A DNA stretch of 64,000 bases, taken from positions 165,706 to 229,705 of the forward strand of contig NZ_WFLK01000010.1 in assembly GCF_009208565.1 (NCBI RefSeq), read 5' to 3'. Positions 46,751-55,957 of the stretch are shown here, piece by piece. Source of the stretch: Janthinobacterium aquaticum. GTDB taxonomy: Bacteria; Pseudomonadota; Gammaproteobacteria; Burkholderiales; Burkholderiaceae_D. The notes beneath the pieces are model-generated. The model worked only from the letters and a program-made list of their open reading frames with translations, was not told where the DNA came from and did no database searches. The position numbers and the translations under genes were made by a program. The first letter of the stretch is position 1; the number at the start of each line of letters is the position of its first letter.

Positions 46751-47374
46751 ATGGTCAATCTCACCGAACTGGAAAACGACGCGCTGGTCGAGATCTTCAA
46801 TATCGGCGTCGGCCATGCGGCCGCGGCCATGAGCGAGATCGTCAATGAAGAAGTCGTCATGTCGGTGCCATCGATCAGCTTCCTGAACCGCACCGACGCT
46901 GCAGAACTACTGGGCAGCAAGAAAGATGGCGAACGCATCTGCGGTGTCAGCCAGCACTACGATGGCGCGTTTGCCACCGAAGCCATCCTGATGTTTCCCG
47001 AAGATAAAAGCCTGGAGATCGTGCGCCTGATGGTTGGCGACAGCATGCCGCTGCAGGAACTGACGGAAATGGAACAGGAGGCGATGAGCGAGATCGGCAA
47101 TATCATCCTCAACGCCTGCGTCGGCACGCTGGCCAATCTGTTCGGCAGCGAACTGCACGGCTCGCTGCCCGTCTACCACGTGGGCACCAGCACCGAAATC
47201 CTGTCGGTCTTCGGCGAGCAGGGCGAGGATGTGGTGCTGATGCTGCATATTGACTTCGTGCTGGCCAGGCACCAGATCCACGGCTATGTGGCGTTTGTAC
47301 TCGATCTGTCCGCCCTGCACGACCTGAAGGAACAGGTCGACCGCTATCTGGCCAGGGTCCTGGGACAGGCTTGA
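46751..47374 (+). CDS. CheC-family phosphatase
   Basis: The 207-residue product has the two repeated phosphatase centres of CheC proteins: DALVEIFNIGVGHAAAAMSEI near residue 10 and EAMSEIGNIILNACVGTLANLF near residue 115. Each carries the acidic, Glu and Asn pattern that removes phosphate from CheY-type receivers. The receiver encoded just upstream is the obvious substrate. A start at 46751 keeps the D-x3-E-x2-N motif at the N-terminus as in the family. Confidence 0.9.
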   Translation: MVNLTELENDALVEIFNIGVGHAAAAMSEIVNEEVVMSVPSISFLNRTDAAELLGSKKDGERICGVSQHYDGAFATEAILMFPEDKSLEIVRLMVGDSMPLQELTEMEQEAMSEIGNIILNACVGTLANLFGSELHGSLPVYHVGTSTEILSVFGEQGEDVVLMLHIDFVLARHQIHGYVAFVLDLSALHDLKEQVDRYLARVLGQA

Positions 47375-47376
47375 CC

Positions 47377-48336
47377 ATGCCAGAAGTCCTGCACCGTCTC
47401 AGTCTGCTTGAAAGCATCATCGGCGCCATCAACCTGGGCGCCATCGTGCTTGATGAAAACCGCAGCATCGTGCTGTGGAACGGCTGGATGGCGCGCCACT
47501 CGGACTGGCCGGCCGCCACCGTACTGGGGCGCGACTTCTTTGAAGTCTTTCCGGAACTGCAGCACAAACGCATCGAATCGGCCATCACCCAGGCGCTGCG
47601 CGACAATTTCCAGTCGCTGCTGTCGCAAACGCTGCACAAGTCGCCGTTCCCGCTCTATTCACCCGGTGCAACCGAGAGCGAAGAGCGCATGCAGCAGGCC
47701 GTTGCCGTGACGCCGATCAACCTGCCGGGCGTGCCGCGCCATTGCCTGATCCAGATCAATGACGTGACCATCGCCGTCGGGCGTGAAAAGCTGCTGCGCG
47801 AGCAGACCCTGGTGTTGCGTTCGCAAACCTTCTCCGACGGTCTCACTGGCGTGGCCAACCGCCGCCAGTTCGATGTCACGATCGAAAAGGAAATGCGGCG
47901 CGCCATGCGCACCGGCAACCCGCTGTCGCTGCTGATGATCGATATCGATCATTTCAAGGACTACAACGATCACTACGGCCACCAGCAGGGAGACGCCTGC
48001 CTGATACAGGTCACCGCGGAACTGGCGGCCATGCTCAAGCGCCCCACCGACCTGCTGGCGCGCTATGGCGGCGAAGAGTTTGCCGCCATCCTGCCCGACA
48101 CCAGTCAAGCGCAGGCGCTGCAGATGGGCGAAGCCATACGCCGGCATGCAGCGGGCTTGCGCATCCCGCATGAAAAAACCGGCGACCTGCTCAAGCACAT
48201 TACCGTGAGCATCGGTGCAGCGACCCAGAATCCGGGCCAGCCACTGGAAATTGCCGCCCTGATCGGCGCGGCCGACCGCGCCCTGTACCTGTCCAAACGC
48301 ACCGGCCGCAACCGCGTGACGGCGCAGCCAGTCTGA
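47377..48336 (+). CDS. PAS-GGDEF diguanylate cyclase
   Basis: The 319-residue product has a PAS-like sensor (about residues 10-120, IIGAINLGAIVLDENRSIVLWNGWM, FFEVFPELQ) and a GGDEF domain (DGLTGVANRRQFD, LSLLMIDIDHFKDYNDHYGHQQGD, ARYGGEEFAAILP, ITVSIGAA). The active-site GGEEF is intact, so it should make cyclic di-GMP. An RxxD inhibitory site is not evident (KRPTD precedes the motif). It closes the CheY-CheC operon; its ATG is 2 bases past the CheC stop. Confidence 0.93.
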   Translation: MPEVLHRLSLLESIIGAINLGAIVLDENRSIVLWNGWMARHSDWPAATVLGRDFFEVFPELQHKRIESAITQALRDNFQSLLSQTLHKSPFPLYSPGATESEERMQQAVAVTPINLPGVPRHCLIQINDVTIAVGREKLLREQTLVLRSQTFSDGLTGVANRRQFDVTIEKEMRRAMRTGNPLSLLMIDIDHFKDYNDHYGHQQGDACLIQVTAELAAMLKRPTDLLARYGGEEFAAILPDTSQAQALQMGEAIRRHAAGLRIPHEKTGDLLKHITVSIGAATQNPGQPLEIAALIGAADRALYLSKRTGRNRVTAQPV

Positions 48337-48465
48337 GGCTTCTTCAGCAGTTTTTCCACACCAGATGCAGCCCAGCGTGAGATGGCGCACGCGTGCGCGC
48401 ACGCCGTCATGATCAACTGGCAGCTATGTGGCCGCTTGCGCCATCCCACCTCAAGGAGTTTCAGC

Positions 48466-48900
48466 ATGAGCACATGGACACTGCAGGAGCTGGCCAAAAA
48501 AATGGCCGATATCGACTTTCTGATGTTTACCACGCGCGCCGCCAACGGCCAGGTGGCCGCACGCCCGATGAGCAACAATGAAGATGTCGACTACGACGGC
48601 AGCTCGTGGTTCTTTACCTGGGCCGATGCGCATATGGTCGAGGAAATCCGGCGCGACGCGGCAGTCGGCCTGGCTTACCAGGGCAAGGGCGGCCTGTTTG
48701 GCGCGCCGCCGCTGTTTATCGCCGTTGAAGGCAATGCCGAACTGATCACCGACCAGTCGCAGTTTGAGCAGCATTGGGACGACAGCATGAACCGCTGGTT
48801 CAAGCAAGGCCCTGCCACGCCGGGCATTATCCTGATCAAGGTACAGGCCAGCCGCATCCACTACTGGGATGGCGAAGACGAAGGCGAGCTTACGCTGTAA
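48466..48900 (+). CDS. pyridoxamine 5'-phosphate oxidase-family protein (general stress type)
   Basis: The 144-residue split-barrel flavin-binding protein resembles COG3871 general stress proteins: IDFLMFTTRAANGQVAARPMSNNEDVDYDGSSWFFTWADAHMVEEIRRDAAVGLAYQGK and WFKQGPATPGIILIKVQASRIHYWDGED. AAGGAG lies 7 bases before the ATG. It probably binds a flavin or F420-like cofactor, but the substrate is unknown. It overlaps the convergent next gene by 11 bases. Confidence 0.88.
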   Translation: MSTWTLQELAKKMADIDFLMFTTRAANGQVAARPMSNNEDVDYDGSSWFFTWADAHMVEEIRRDAAVGLAYQGKGGLFGAPPLFIAVEGNAELITDQSQFEQHWDDSMNRWFKQGPATPGIILIKVQASRIHYWDGEDEGELTL

Positions 48901-49426
48901 GCCAGCGCGGCAGCAGTGCAGGGTCGCCCGGCCGACGCAGGAAGCCGGCCAGCGCATCGCGCAAAAACGGCAGGCTGGCCATCATGGCCGGCAAGCCCAG
49001 CTGCGTGGCGCCAAAGTAATGCGCAATCAGCTCGCCCTGCTGCTCCATGTTGTAGCTGCTCAAGGGGCGGCCAGGCGCACTGCTGTCATAGCGATAGGCG
49101 CGCTGGCGCAAGTAGCCGCCAGTCAGCGCCAGCAGCAGGCCATGCAGCATGCAGCTGTAACCGAGCTGCCACTGCCACACATGCACCATCTCGTGGATGA
49201 AGAACAGCTTGCCGCCAGCGCCCTCGCGTGAAAAGTCGTCGCGGTACTGGGCCTGCATGAAGTACATGCTGCCGCGCGGCGTCATGGCCGTGTTGCGGTC
49301 CTGCAGATTGAAGGGGAGAAAGGAGCCGCGCACCACGCGCACGCGTGCGTAGTCGACGGCGTCCTGGAAGACGCTGCGCGCCATGGCGATTTCACCGGCG
49401 GTGAGCGGGCGGCGCAGCTTTTGCAT
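48890..49426 (-). CDS. HExxH-motif hypothetical protein
   Basis: The 178-residue product contains FFIHEMVHVWQWQLGY at about residue 75, a zinc-metallopeptidase-like HExxH, and a possible third ligand in GELIAHYF. Homologues are often labelled Rhs/Vgr-related. There is no signal peptide. MYFMQAQYRDDFSREG precedes the motif. Whether it cleaves peptides is not established. It overlaps the convergent PPOX gene at the 3' end. Confidence 0.75.
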   Translation of the reverse strand: MQKLRRPLTAGEIAMARSVFQDAVDYARVRVVRGSFLPFNLQDRNTAMTPRGSMYFMQAQYRDDFSREGAGGKLFFIHEMVHVWQWQLGYSCMLHGLLLALTGGYLRQRAYRYDSSAPGRPLSSYNMEQQGELIAHYFGATQLGLPAMMASLPFLRDALAGFLRRPGDPALLPRWLTA

Positions 49427-49559
49427 CAGTCATCCTTTTGTATGGCCAGCGCAAGGCGCGCGGTGAAGTCGGGTCATGCCTGCCGACCGTAAAACGGAGC
49501 AGTATCGCCGACATGGCAGCGTTCATGCAAGAGCGCATGGCCAGCCGGACAGCCTGGCA

Positions 49560-50339
49560 TCAGGACACTCGGTGCGCCGCAAAACCGGCAAGGCCCGGTG
49601 CCAGATCCTCACGCAAGGTGAGCGCAGGAATATCGTAGTCGCCCGCGTTCTGGGCACGGAACGCAATCGGCGCAGTACTCGACAGCGTATCGAGACGCTG
49701 CCCCAGTTGCGCGCACAGCGACGCAAATATAGCTTCGTCCACCTTGCCGCTACGGTACACCACAAACGGTGGCAATACATCAAACCCCGGATAAAACAGG
49801 ATGCCATGCTGTATCGGGAACAGCAGATCGTCGATGGGGCCATTGATGCCGCGCGCGCTGTAGTGCGACTCCCAGCCGCCGGTGCTTACCATCAGCATGG
49901 CGCGCTTGCCGGCCAGGCTGCCTTCGCCGTAGCGGTCGCCCCAGTGGCGGTCGGAATGCTAGCCCACGCCATAGGCAAAGCCGTTGGCATACACGCGGTC
50001 CACCCAGCCCTTGAGAATGGCCGGCATTGAAAACCACCATAGCGGGAACTGCAGGATCACGGTATCGGCCCAGCGCAGCTTTTCCTGTTCGAGCACGATA
50101 TCGGCACTTTGCCGGCCGCCGTCGTAGGCCCGGCGCGAATCGCGCGCTGCGTCGTAACGCTCGTCCGCCGCGCCATCGAGACTATCACCTGCATCGAGCG
50201 CGGCTTTCCATTGCATGGCGTAGAGGTCGGAAACCTGCACTGCATGGCCAGCTGCCTTTAAATGACGTACCGCGAAATCCTTCAGTGCGCCGTTGAGCGA
50301 CAGTGGTTCGGGATGGGCGTGGACGATCAGTATGTTCAT
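49560..50339 (-). pseudogene. NAD(P)H-quinone oxidoreductase gene interrupted by one amber codon
   Basis: The two parts form one continuous frame. The first, MNILIVHAHPEPLSLNGAL through FPLWWFSMPAILKGWVDRVYANGFAYGVG, is flavodoxin-fold NQO1/MdaB-like. Then TAG at 49959-49961, then HSDRHWGDRYGEGSLAGKRAMLMVSTGGWESHYSARG and a normal C-terminus. Full length would be 259 residues. The family usually has Glu at this spot (GVGEHSD), so a single GAG-to-TAG change explains the break. No other damage is seen, so it is very recent, a sequencing error or read through. It is divergent from a LysR gene. Confidence 0.85.
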
Positions 50340-50391
50340 GTTGATGCTCCGTCAGGTGAGAAGCACACAGCGTAAGCCGCGCTCAGGTATA

Positions 50392-50409
50392 TTGGAAATG
50401 AATTCCCAA
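50392..50409. promoter_or_regulatory. probable LysR operator in the divergent promoter
   Basis: TTGGAAATGAATTCCCAA is an 18-base imperfect palindrome between the oxidoreductase gene and the LysR gene. It holds the T-N11-A core expected of LysR-type regulators, and lies 16 bases before the lysR start. Confidence 0.55.
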
Positions 50410-50425
50410 CATAGCAGGTATTAAT

Positions 50426-51331
50426 ATGATTAATCTTCGGCGACTCGACCTGAACCTGCTCGTCACGCTTGATGTGCTGCTGGCCGAGCACAACGTGACG
50501 CGTGCAGCACTGCGGCTGAACCTGTCCCAGCCATCGGTCAGCGTGCATCTGGCCAGGCTGCGCGACATCTTTGACGACCCGCTGCTGCTGCCCGGGCCGC
50601 GCGGCATGAAACCGACTGCGCGCGGCGAAGCGCTACGCGAGCCGCTGCGCCTGGCGCTTGAAGCGCTAGGTCATGCCGTAGCGCCGGCCAGTGCTTTCGA
50701 TCCCTCCAGCGCCACGACTACCTGGCGCGTGGCCGCGACCGATTATGGCGAATCGACCATTGTACTGCCCGCACTGGCAGGACTGCGCCAGCTCGCTCCC
50801 GGCACACGGCTGGCAGTGTTGGAGCTGGCGCCAGCGCGCATCACTCAACAGGCCGAACAGGGCGATATCGACCTTGCCTTCCACACCAGCGCTGGCGCAC
50901 CACCGGGCATGCGCCGGCGCGTGCTGTTTGCCGAGCGCTATGTGCTGGCGGGCCGGGTGGATCATCCACACCTGCAGCGCAAACCGACGATCAGGCAATT
51001 TTGCGCACTGGAGCATGTGCTCGTGTCCAACAATGGCGGCGGCTTTTATGGCGTGACCGACGAGGCGCTGGCGCAGGCCGGCCTGGCGCGCCGCGTGGCG
51101 CTGTCTGTGCCACACTTTCTGTTCATGCTGGCGGCGCTGGCCTCCACAGACCTGGTTGCCATGGTGCCCGAACGCCTGGTACGCGGTAATCGCGCCTTGA
51201 CTGCCGTTGCACCGCCGATCGAGGTCCAGGGCTATGACATGGCGATGCTGTGGCACGAACGCGTGCACCGCGATGGCGCCCACCAATGGCTGCGCACGCA
51301 TATCCAGAACGCCGTGGCGCCAGCTGGCTGA
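50426..51331 (+). CDS. LysR-family transcriptional regulator
   Basis: The 301-residue product has an N-terminal winged helix-turn-helix (INLRRLDLNLLVTLDVLLAEHNVTRAALRLNLSQPSVSVHLARLRDIFDDPLLL). A periplasmic-binding-protein-like effector domain follows (TWRVAATDYGESTIVLPALAGL, RVLFAERYVLAGRVDHP). It is divergent from the broken oxidoreductase gene, its likely target. The effector is unknown. Confidence 0.93.
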   Translation: MINLRRLDLNLLVTLDVLLAEHNVTRAALRLNLSQPSVSVHLARLRDIFDDPLLLPGPRGMKPTARGEALREPLRLALEALGHAVAPASAFDPSSATTTWRVAATDYGESTIVLPALAGLRQLAPGTRLAVLELAPARITQQAEQGDIDLAFHTSAGAPPGMRRRVLFAERYVLAGRVDHPHLQRKPTIRQFCALEHVLVSNNGGGFYGVTDEALAQAGLARRVALSVPHFLFMLAALASTDLVAMVPERLVRGNRALTAVAPPIEVQGYDMAMLWHERVHRDGAHQWLRTHIQNAVAPAG

Positions 51332-51355
51332 CTTTGCATAGCCTTGACGCGTAAC

Positions 51356-51386
51356 AAAAAAAAACGACGCCGCAGCGTCGTTTTTT
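51356..51386. terminator. bidirectional terminator between lysR and eda
   Basis: AACGACGC pairs with GCGTCGTT around CGCA, with an A run before and a T run after it. It therefore works for the plus-strand LysR gene and, read backwards, for the minus-strand edd-eda operon. Confidence 0.88.
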
Positions 51387-51393
51387 CCACTTA

Positions 51394-52020
51394 TCAGCTT
51401 CGCAAGCCGCTGGCCGCCTTGGCGAGCTCGGTAATGCGGTCCCAGTTGCCGGCCGCAATCGCGTCTTTCGGCGTCAGCCACGAGCCGCCCACGCAGGCCA
51501 CGTTTTTCAGCGCCAGGAATTGCGACGCGGTTTCCTGCGAAATGCCGCCGGTCGGGCAGAACGTCACGTCCGGCAGCGGGCCGTAGATGGCGCTCAGCAT
51601 ACCGACGCCGCCAGCCGGCACGGCCGGGAACAGTTTCAGTTGCTGGAAGCCGTTTTCACGCGCTGCCATCACTTCACCGGGCGTCATCACGCCTGGCAGC
51701 AACGGCAGGCCGCTGCTCTTGGCGGCCGCCACCAGTGCCGACGTCAGGCCAGGCGAGACGCCGAACACGGCGCCGGCGTCGCGCGCGGCAACGAATTCTT
51801 CAGGACGCGTCAGGGTGCCCACGCCAACGATGGCACCCGGCACTTCGGACATGGCGCGGATCGCTTCCAGGCCGTGTTTGGTGCGCAGCGTTACTTCCAG
51901 CACGCGGATACCGCCGGCCACCAGCGCGCGCGCCAGCGGGACTGCATGTTCAGGCTCGTCGATTGCAATCACGGGGATCACGCTCGATGTGCGCATAATT
52001 TCCAGTAGTGTCATGGTCAT
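51394..52020 (-). CDS. eda: KDPG aldolase (2-dehydro-3-deoxy-phosphogluconate aldolase)
   Basis: Eda splits KDPG into pyruvate and glyceraldehyde 3-phosphate, the last step of the Entner-Doudoroff pathway. The 208-residue product shows VIPVIAIDEPEHAVPLARALVAGGIRVLEVTLRT (catalytic Glu), GVGTLTRPEEF, SPGLTS and the Schiff-base lysine segment FQQLKLFPAVPAGG, with FCPTGGIS. It lies 3 bases after edd, in the same operon. Confidence 0.97.
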   Translation of the reverse strand: MTMTLLEIMRTSSVIPVIAIDEPEHAVPLARALVAGGIRVLEVTLRTKHGLEAIRAMSEVPGAIVGVGTLTRPEEFVAARDAGAVFGVSPGLTSALVAAAKSSGLPLLPGVMTPGEVMAARENGFQQLKLFPAVPAGGVGMLSAIYGPLPDVTFCPTGGISQETASQFLALKNVACVGGSWLTPKDAIAAGNWDRITELAKAASGLRS

Positions 52021-52023
52021 CTC

Positions 52024-53937
52024 TTATTTCCTTGCCAAAAAGTCTTCATCGGAACCGGGCACAGTATCGCCGACATTCTCACCTTCGTGCAAGGCAACGG
52101 TGGTGGGAATCGGCGACGGCAGGCCGAAAGTGGTCGCGCCCTCTTCTGCTGCGCTGACGGTGGAACGGAACATGGAAAACAGCTCGCGGCCCATGCCGAT
52201 ATGGTTCGGCGACAGGTCGGCCGTGACCAGCGACCGCGCCTGCCAGACGTCAAGCGGCACCAGCGCTTCGAGCACGCCGGTAAAGGCGTCGAGACGGATG
52301 ATATCGCCATCGCGCACCAGGCCCAGCGGACCGCCGGCCAGGATTTCAGGCGACACGTGGATCGCCGACGGCACCTTGCCCGACGCGCCCGACATGCGGC
52401 CATCGGTCACCAGCGCCACATGGCGCCCGGCGTCCTGCAGGTTGGCCAGCGCCGGCGTCAGCGCATGCAGTTCCGGCATGCCGTTGGCGCGCGGGCCCTG
52501 GAAGCGCAGCACGGCCACGAAATCGCGGTCCAGCTGGCCGGCCTTGTAGGCGGCCATGAAGTCTTCCTGCGAATTGAAGACAATCGCCGGCGCTTCCACC
52601 GTGCGGTGCTCAGGCTTGACGGCCGACACCTTCATCACGGCGCGACCCAGATTGCCGGCCACCAGCACCATGCCGCCATCCGGCGCGAATGGATTGCTGG
52701 CCGGGCGCAGCACGCTTTCATCGGCGCTGGCGCTCGGTGCGTCTTTCCAGAAGACCTTGCCGTCTTCGCCCAGGAACGGCTCCTTGCAGTGCGCGCGCAG
52801 GCCGTGGCCGAGAATGGTGTTGACGTCTTCGTGCAGCAGGCCGGCGTCGAGCAGTTCGCGGATCAGGTAACCAGTACCGCCTGCAGCGTGGAAATGGTTG
52901 ACGTCGGCGTCGCCGTTCGGATAGATGCGCGTGAGCAACGGCACGATGGCCGACAGCTCATTGAAATCGTTCCAGTCGATCACGATACCGGCCGCCTTGG
53001 CAATGGCCACCAGGTGCAGTGTATGGTTGGTCGAGCCACCGGTAGCGAGCAGACCTACCACGGCGTTGACGATGCTTTTCTCATCGACGATATGGCCGAC
53101 CGGCAGATAGCTGTCGCTTTGCGCGGTGATCACGGCAGCGCGCTGGGCGGCGGCGCGCGTCAATGCATCGCGCAGCGGCGTGTTGGGCGTAATGAAGGCA
53201 GCGCCCGGCAGATGCAGGCCCATCACTTCCATCAGCATCTGGTTGCTGTTGGCCGTGCCGTAGAAGGTACAGGTACCGGCGCCGTGATAGGCCTTCGATT
53301 CGCCTTCGAGCAGGTCTTCGCGGGTAGCCTTGCCTTGCGCATACAGCTGGCGCACCTTGGCTTTGTCCTTGTTCGACAGGCCCGACGTCATCGGACCGGC
53401 CGGCACGAACACGGCTGGCAGATGGCCGAAATGCAGCGCGCCGATCAGCAGGCCCGGCACGATCTTGTCGCACACGCCCAGGTACAGCGCCGAGTCGAAC
53501 ATATTGTGCGACAGGCCGACGGCAGTGGCCATGGCAATCGCGTCGCGCGAAAACAGCGACAGCTCCATGCCCGGCTGGCCTTGCGTCACGCCATCACACA
53601 TGGCCGGCACGCCGCCGGCAAACTGGGCCACCGCGTCAACTTCGCGCACGGCATCCTTGATAATGGCCGGATAGCCTTCGAACGGCTGGTGCGCCGACAG
53701 CATGTCGTTATACGACGAGACAATGGCCACCGATGGTTTCTTGTATTCCTTCAATACCAGCTTGTCATTGGCAGGAAAGGCGGCAAAACCGTGCGCCAGG
53801 TTGGTACACGACAGCGCGCCGCGCTGCACGCCCTTGATGCGCGCTGCATCAAGGTGCGTCAGATAGGCGCCGCGCGAGGGCCGGCTGCGCGCGATAATGC
53901 GCGCTGTTACGGATTCGACTACTGGGTGCAGCGCCAT
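52024..53937 (-). CDS. edd: 6-phosphogluconate dehydratase
   Basis: Edd dehydrates 6-phosphogluconate to KDPG and carries a 4Fe-4S cluster. The 637-residue product has normal length. Cysteine ligands appear in [26 protein letters not shown] and [54 protein letters not shown] and [17 protein letters not shown] are the dehydratase-family signatures. A HexR-like operator lies 26 bases upstream of the start codon. Confidence 0.97.
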   Translation of the reverse strand: MALHPVVESVTARIIARSRPSRGAYLTHLDAARIKGVQRGALSCTNLAHGFAAFPANDKLVLKEYKKPSVAIVSSYNDMLSAHQPFEGYPAIIKDAVREVDAVAQFAGGVPAMCDGVTQGQPGMELSLFSRDAIAMATAVGLSHNMFDSALYLGVCDKIVPGLLIGALHFGHLPAVFVPAGPMTSGLSNKDKAKVRQLYAQGKATREDLLEGESKAYHGAGTCTFYGTANSNQMLMEVMGLHLPGAAFITPNTPLRDALTRAAAQRAAVITAQSDSYLPVGHIVDEKSIVNAVVGLLATGGSTNHTLHLVAIAKAAGIVIDWNDFNELSAIVPLLTRIYPNGDADVNHFHAAGGTGYLIRELLDAGLLHEDVNTILGHGLRAHCKEPFLGEDGKVFWKDAPSASADESVLRPASNPFAPDGGMVLVAGNLGRAVMKVSAVKPEHRTVEAPAIVFNSQEDFMAAYKAGQLDRDFVAVLRFQGPRANGMPELHALTPALANLQDAGRHVALVTDGRMSGASGKVPSAIHVSPEILAGGPLGLVRDGDIIRLDAFTGVLEALVPLDVWQARSLVTADLSPNHIGMGRELFSMFRSTVSAAEEGATTFGLPSPIPTTVALHEGENVGDTVPGSDEDFLARK

Positions 53938-53963
53938 AATGAGATTCCTTAAAAAAGTATTTC

Positions 53964-53979
53964 GTGAAATTTTACTACA
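53964..53979 (-). promoter_or_regulatory. HexR-like operator 1 (edd)
   Basis: TGTAGTAAAATTTCAC on the minus strand. The first 14 bases are identical to the operator before zwf at 58370. It lies 26 bases before the edd start codon, a repressing position. Confidence 0.72.
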
Positions 53980-54156
53980 AAATGGTGGAGCGGAAGCACT
54001 CTTGCCAGCGCCAGTGGCTGAAATATCGCCTTGTTTTTTGCGTATTTCAAGGAAAAAATCTGTTTGTCGCCACCTCAGCTGTTCTGCCTCAAGTGCCTTT
54101 TAATACGCTAAAAGCGTCATGAAATCCTCACTTTTACCCAGGCCTTCCTCAATACC

Positions 54157-54172
54157 TGTAGTGAATTTACTT
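54157..54172 (+). promoter_or_regulatory. HexR-like operator 2 (pgi)
   Basis: TGTAGTGAATTTACTT, with the same TGTAGT-nAATTT core as the other three sites. It lies about 100 bases before pgi. Confidence 0.62.
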
Positions 54173-54272
54173 TTTTCTGATGTATGATATTCGCACAACG
54201 CACGGCCATCGCTGCAGCCCCGCGGCGAACCGCGCTCCCACATAACCGAGACCTTCATTCCAGCCGAACGCC

Positions 54273-55949
54273 ATGCGCCAGCCCGCCGAACTCACACCAG
54301 TCCCTGCCATTACTGCCACCGCCAGCTTCCAGCAACTGCAAGCGCATAGTACCGCCATGCGCGAGGCGCAGCTGCGCCAGCTGTTTGCCGCCAACCCGCA
54401 ACGCTTTGCACAGATGACGGTCGACGCGGCCGGCCTGCTGCTCGACTATTCGAAAAACCGGCTCGACGCCACCACCATGTCGCTGCTGATGGATCTTGCG
54501 CGCGAACGCGGCGTGGAAGCCCAGCGCGAAGCGATGTTCACTGGCGAGAAAATCAATCTTACCGAACATCGCGCCGTTCTGCATACTGCCTTACGCGCAC
54601 CGCGCGGCAGCAAGCTGGTGGTCGACGGCCAGGATATCGATGCCGACGTGCAGGATGTCCTGCAGCGCGTGAAGGCATTTACCGACAAGGTACGCAATGG
54701 CAGCTGGGTAGGCTACACCGGCAAGCCGATCAGCGACGTGGTCAATATCGGTATCGGCGGCTCGGACCTGGGCCCGAAAATGGCCTGCCTGGCGCTGCGC
54801 TCCTACGCCAACCCGAACCTGGAAATGCATTTCGTCTCTAACGTGGACGGTCACGACATGGAAGCGACGCTGTCGAAGGTCGATCCGGAAACCACGCTGT
54901 TTATCGTGGCCTCGAAAACTTTCGTCACCGCCGAAACCATGCTTAACGCCAATACGGCGCGCGCCTGGTTCCTGCTTGAAGGCGAAGAAAAAGACCTGGC
55001 CAAGCATTTTGTGGCCGTCTCGACCAATGCCGCCGCCATCGTCGACTTCGGTATCGATCCGGAAAACATGTTCCCATTCTGGGACTGGGTCGGTGGGCGC
55101 TATTCGGTCTGGTCGTCGATCGGCCTGTCGGTCGCGCTGGCGGTCGGCTTTGAATACTTCAGCGACTTCCTGGCCGGCGCGCACGCGATGGACCAGCATT
55201 TCCGCAGCGCACCGCTGGAGCAGAACATGCCGGTGGTGCTGGCCATGCTCGGCTTCTGGAACCGCCAGTTCCTCGACTGCAGCTCGGTGTCGATTGCACC
55301 GTATCACCAGGACCTGAGCCGCTTCCCGGCCTACCTGCAGCAGCTCGATATGGAAAGTAACGGCAAGCGCGTGACCAAGGACGGCAAGGCCGTCGATGTA
55401 CCTACCGGCCCGGTCATCTGGGGCGAATGCGGCACCAATGCCCAGCACGCCTACTTCCAGCTGCTGCATCAAGGCACGGACGTGACGCCGATCGATTTTA
55501 TCGCCGCGCTGCGCGCCACGCACGACCTGCCGGGCCACCATGACGCCCTGCTGGCCAACTGCTTTGCGCAGTCGGAAGCATTTATGACCGGCAAGACCGG
55601 TGACGAAGTGCGTCTTGATCTGCAGGCGCAAGGCTTGCCAAGCGACGAAATCGAAGCTTTGGTGCCGCACAAGACCTTCCCCGGCAACCGTCCGAGCAAC
55701 ACCATCGTGATGGATCAGCTGACGCCAGCCACGCTGGGCGCGCTGATCGCGCTGTACGAGCACAAGACCTTTGTGCAAGGCGTGCTGTGGAACGTCAACA
55801 GTTTCGATCAGTGGGGGGTGGAACTGGGCAAGGTGCTGGCCAAGAAAATCCAGGGCGAACTGAGCGGCCAGCCGGAACCGGAAAAACACGACAGCTCGAC
55901 CAACGGCCTGATCGCGCTGGCGCGCGCCGCCAAGTCGGCCTATCAGTAA
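54273..55949 (+). CDS. pgi: glucose-6-phosphate isomerase
   Basis: Pgi interconverts glucose 6-phosphate and fructose 6-phosphate. The 558-residue product shows [77 protein letters not shown] (catalytic His) and the C-terminal [12 protein letters not shown] with catalytic Lys. In bacteria using the Entner-Doudoroff route it returns fructose 6-phosphate to zwf, making a cycle. The lactonase gene follows 8 bases later. Confidence 0.97.
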   Translation: MRQPAELTPVPAITATASFQQLQAHSTAMREAQLRQLFAANPQRFAQMTVDAAGLLLDYSKNRLDATTMSLLMDLARERGVEAQREAMFTGEKINLTEHRAVLHTALRAPRGSKLVVDGQDIDADVQDVLQRVKAFTDKVRNGSWVGYTGKPISDVVNIGIGGSDLGPKMACLALRSYANPNLEMHFVSNVDGHDMEATLSKVDPETTLFIVASKTFVTAETMLNANTARAWFLLEGEEKDLAKHFVAVSTNAAAIVDFGIDPENMFPFWDWVGGRYSVWSSIGLSVALAVGFEYFSDFLAGAHAMDQHFRSAPLEQNMPVVLAMLGFWNRQFLDCSSVSIAPYHQDLSRFPAYLQQLDMESNGKRVTKDGKAVDVPTGPVIWGECGTNAQHAYFQLLHQGTDVTPIDFIAALRATHDLPGHHDALLANCFAQSEAFMTGKTGDEVRLDLQAQGLPSDEIEALVPHKTFPGNRPSNTIVMDQLTPATLGALIALYEHKTFVQGVLWNVNSFDQWGVELGKVLAKKIQGELSGQPEPEKHDSSTNGLIALARAAKSAYQ

Positions 55950-55957
55950 GGAACGTC

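Larger units (their letters stand above)
53938..54272. other. divergent edd-pgi regulatory region
   Basis: The 335-base gap holds no gene. It carries two HexR-like operators (53964-53979 and 54157-54172) and AT-rich stretches suited to divergent promoters, with a possible -10 (TATGATATT) near 54182-54190 facing pgi. Confidence 0.6.
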
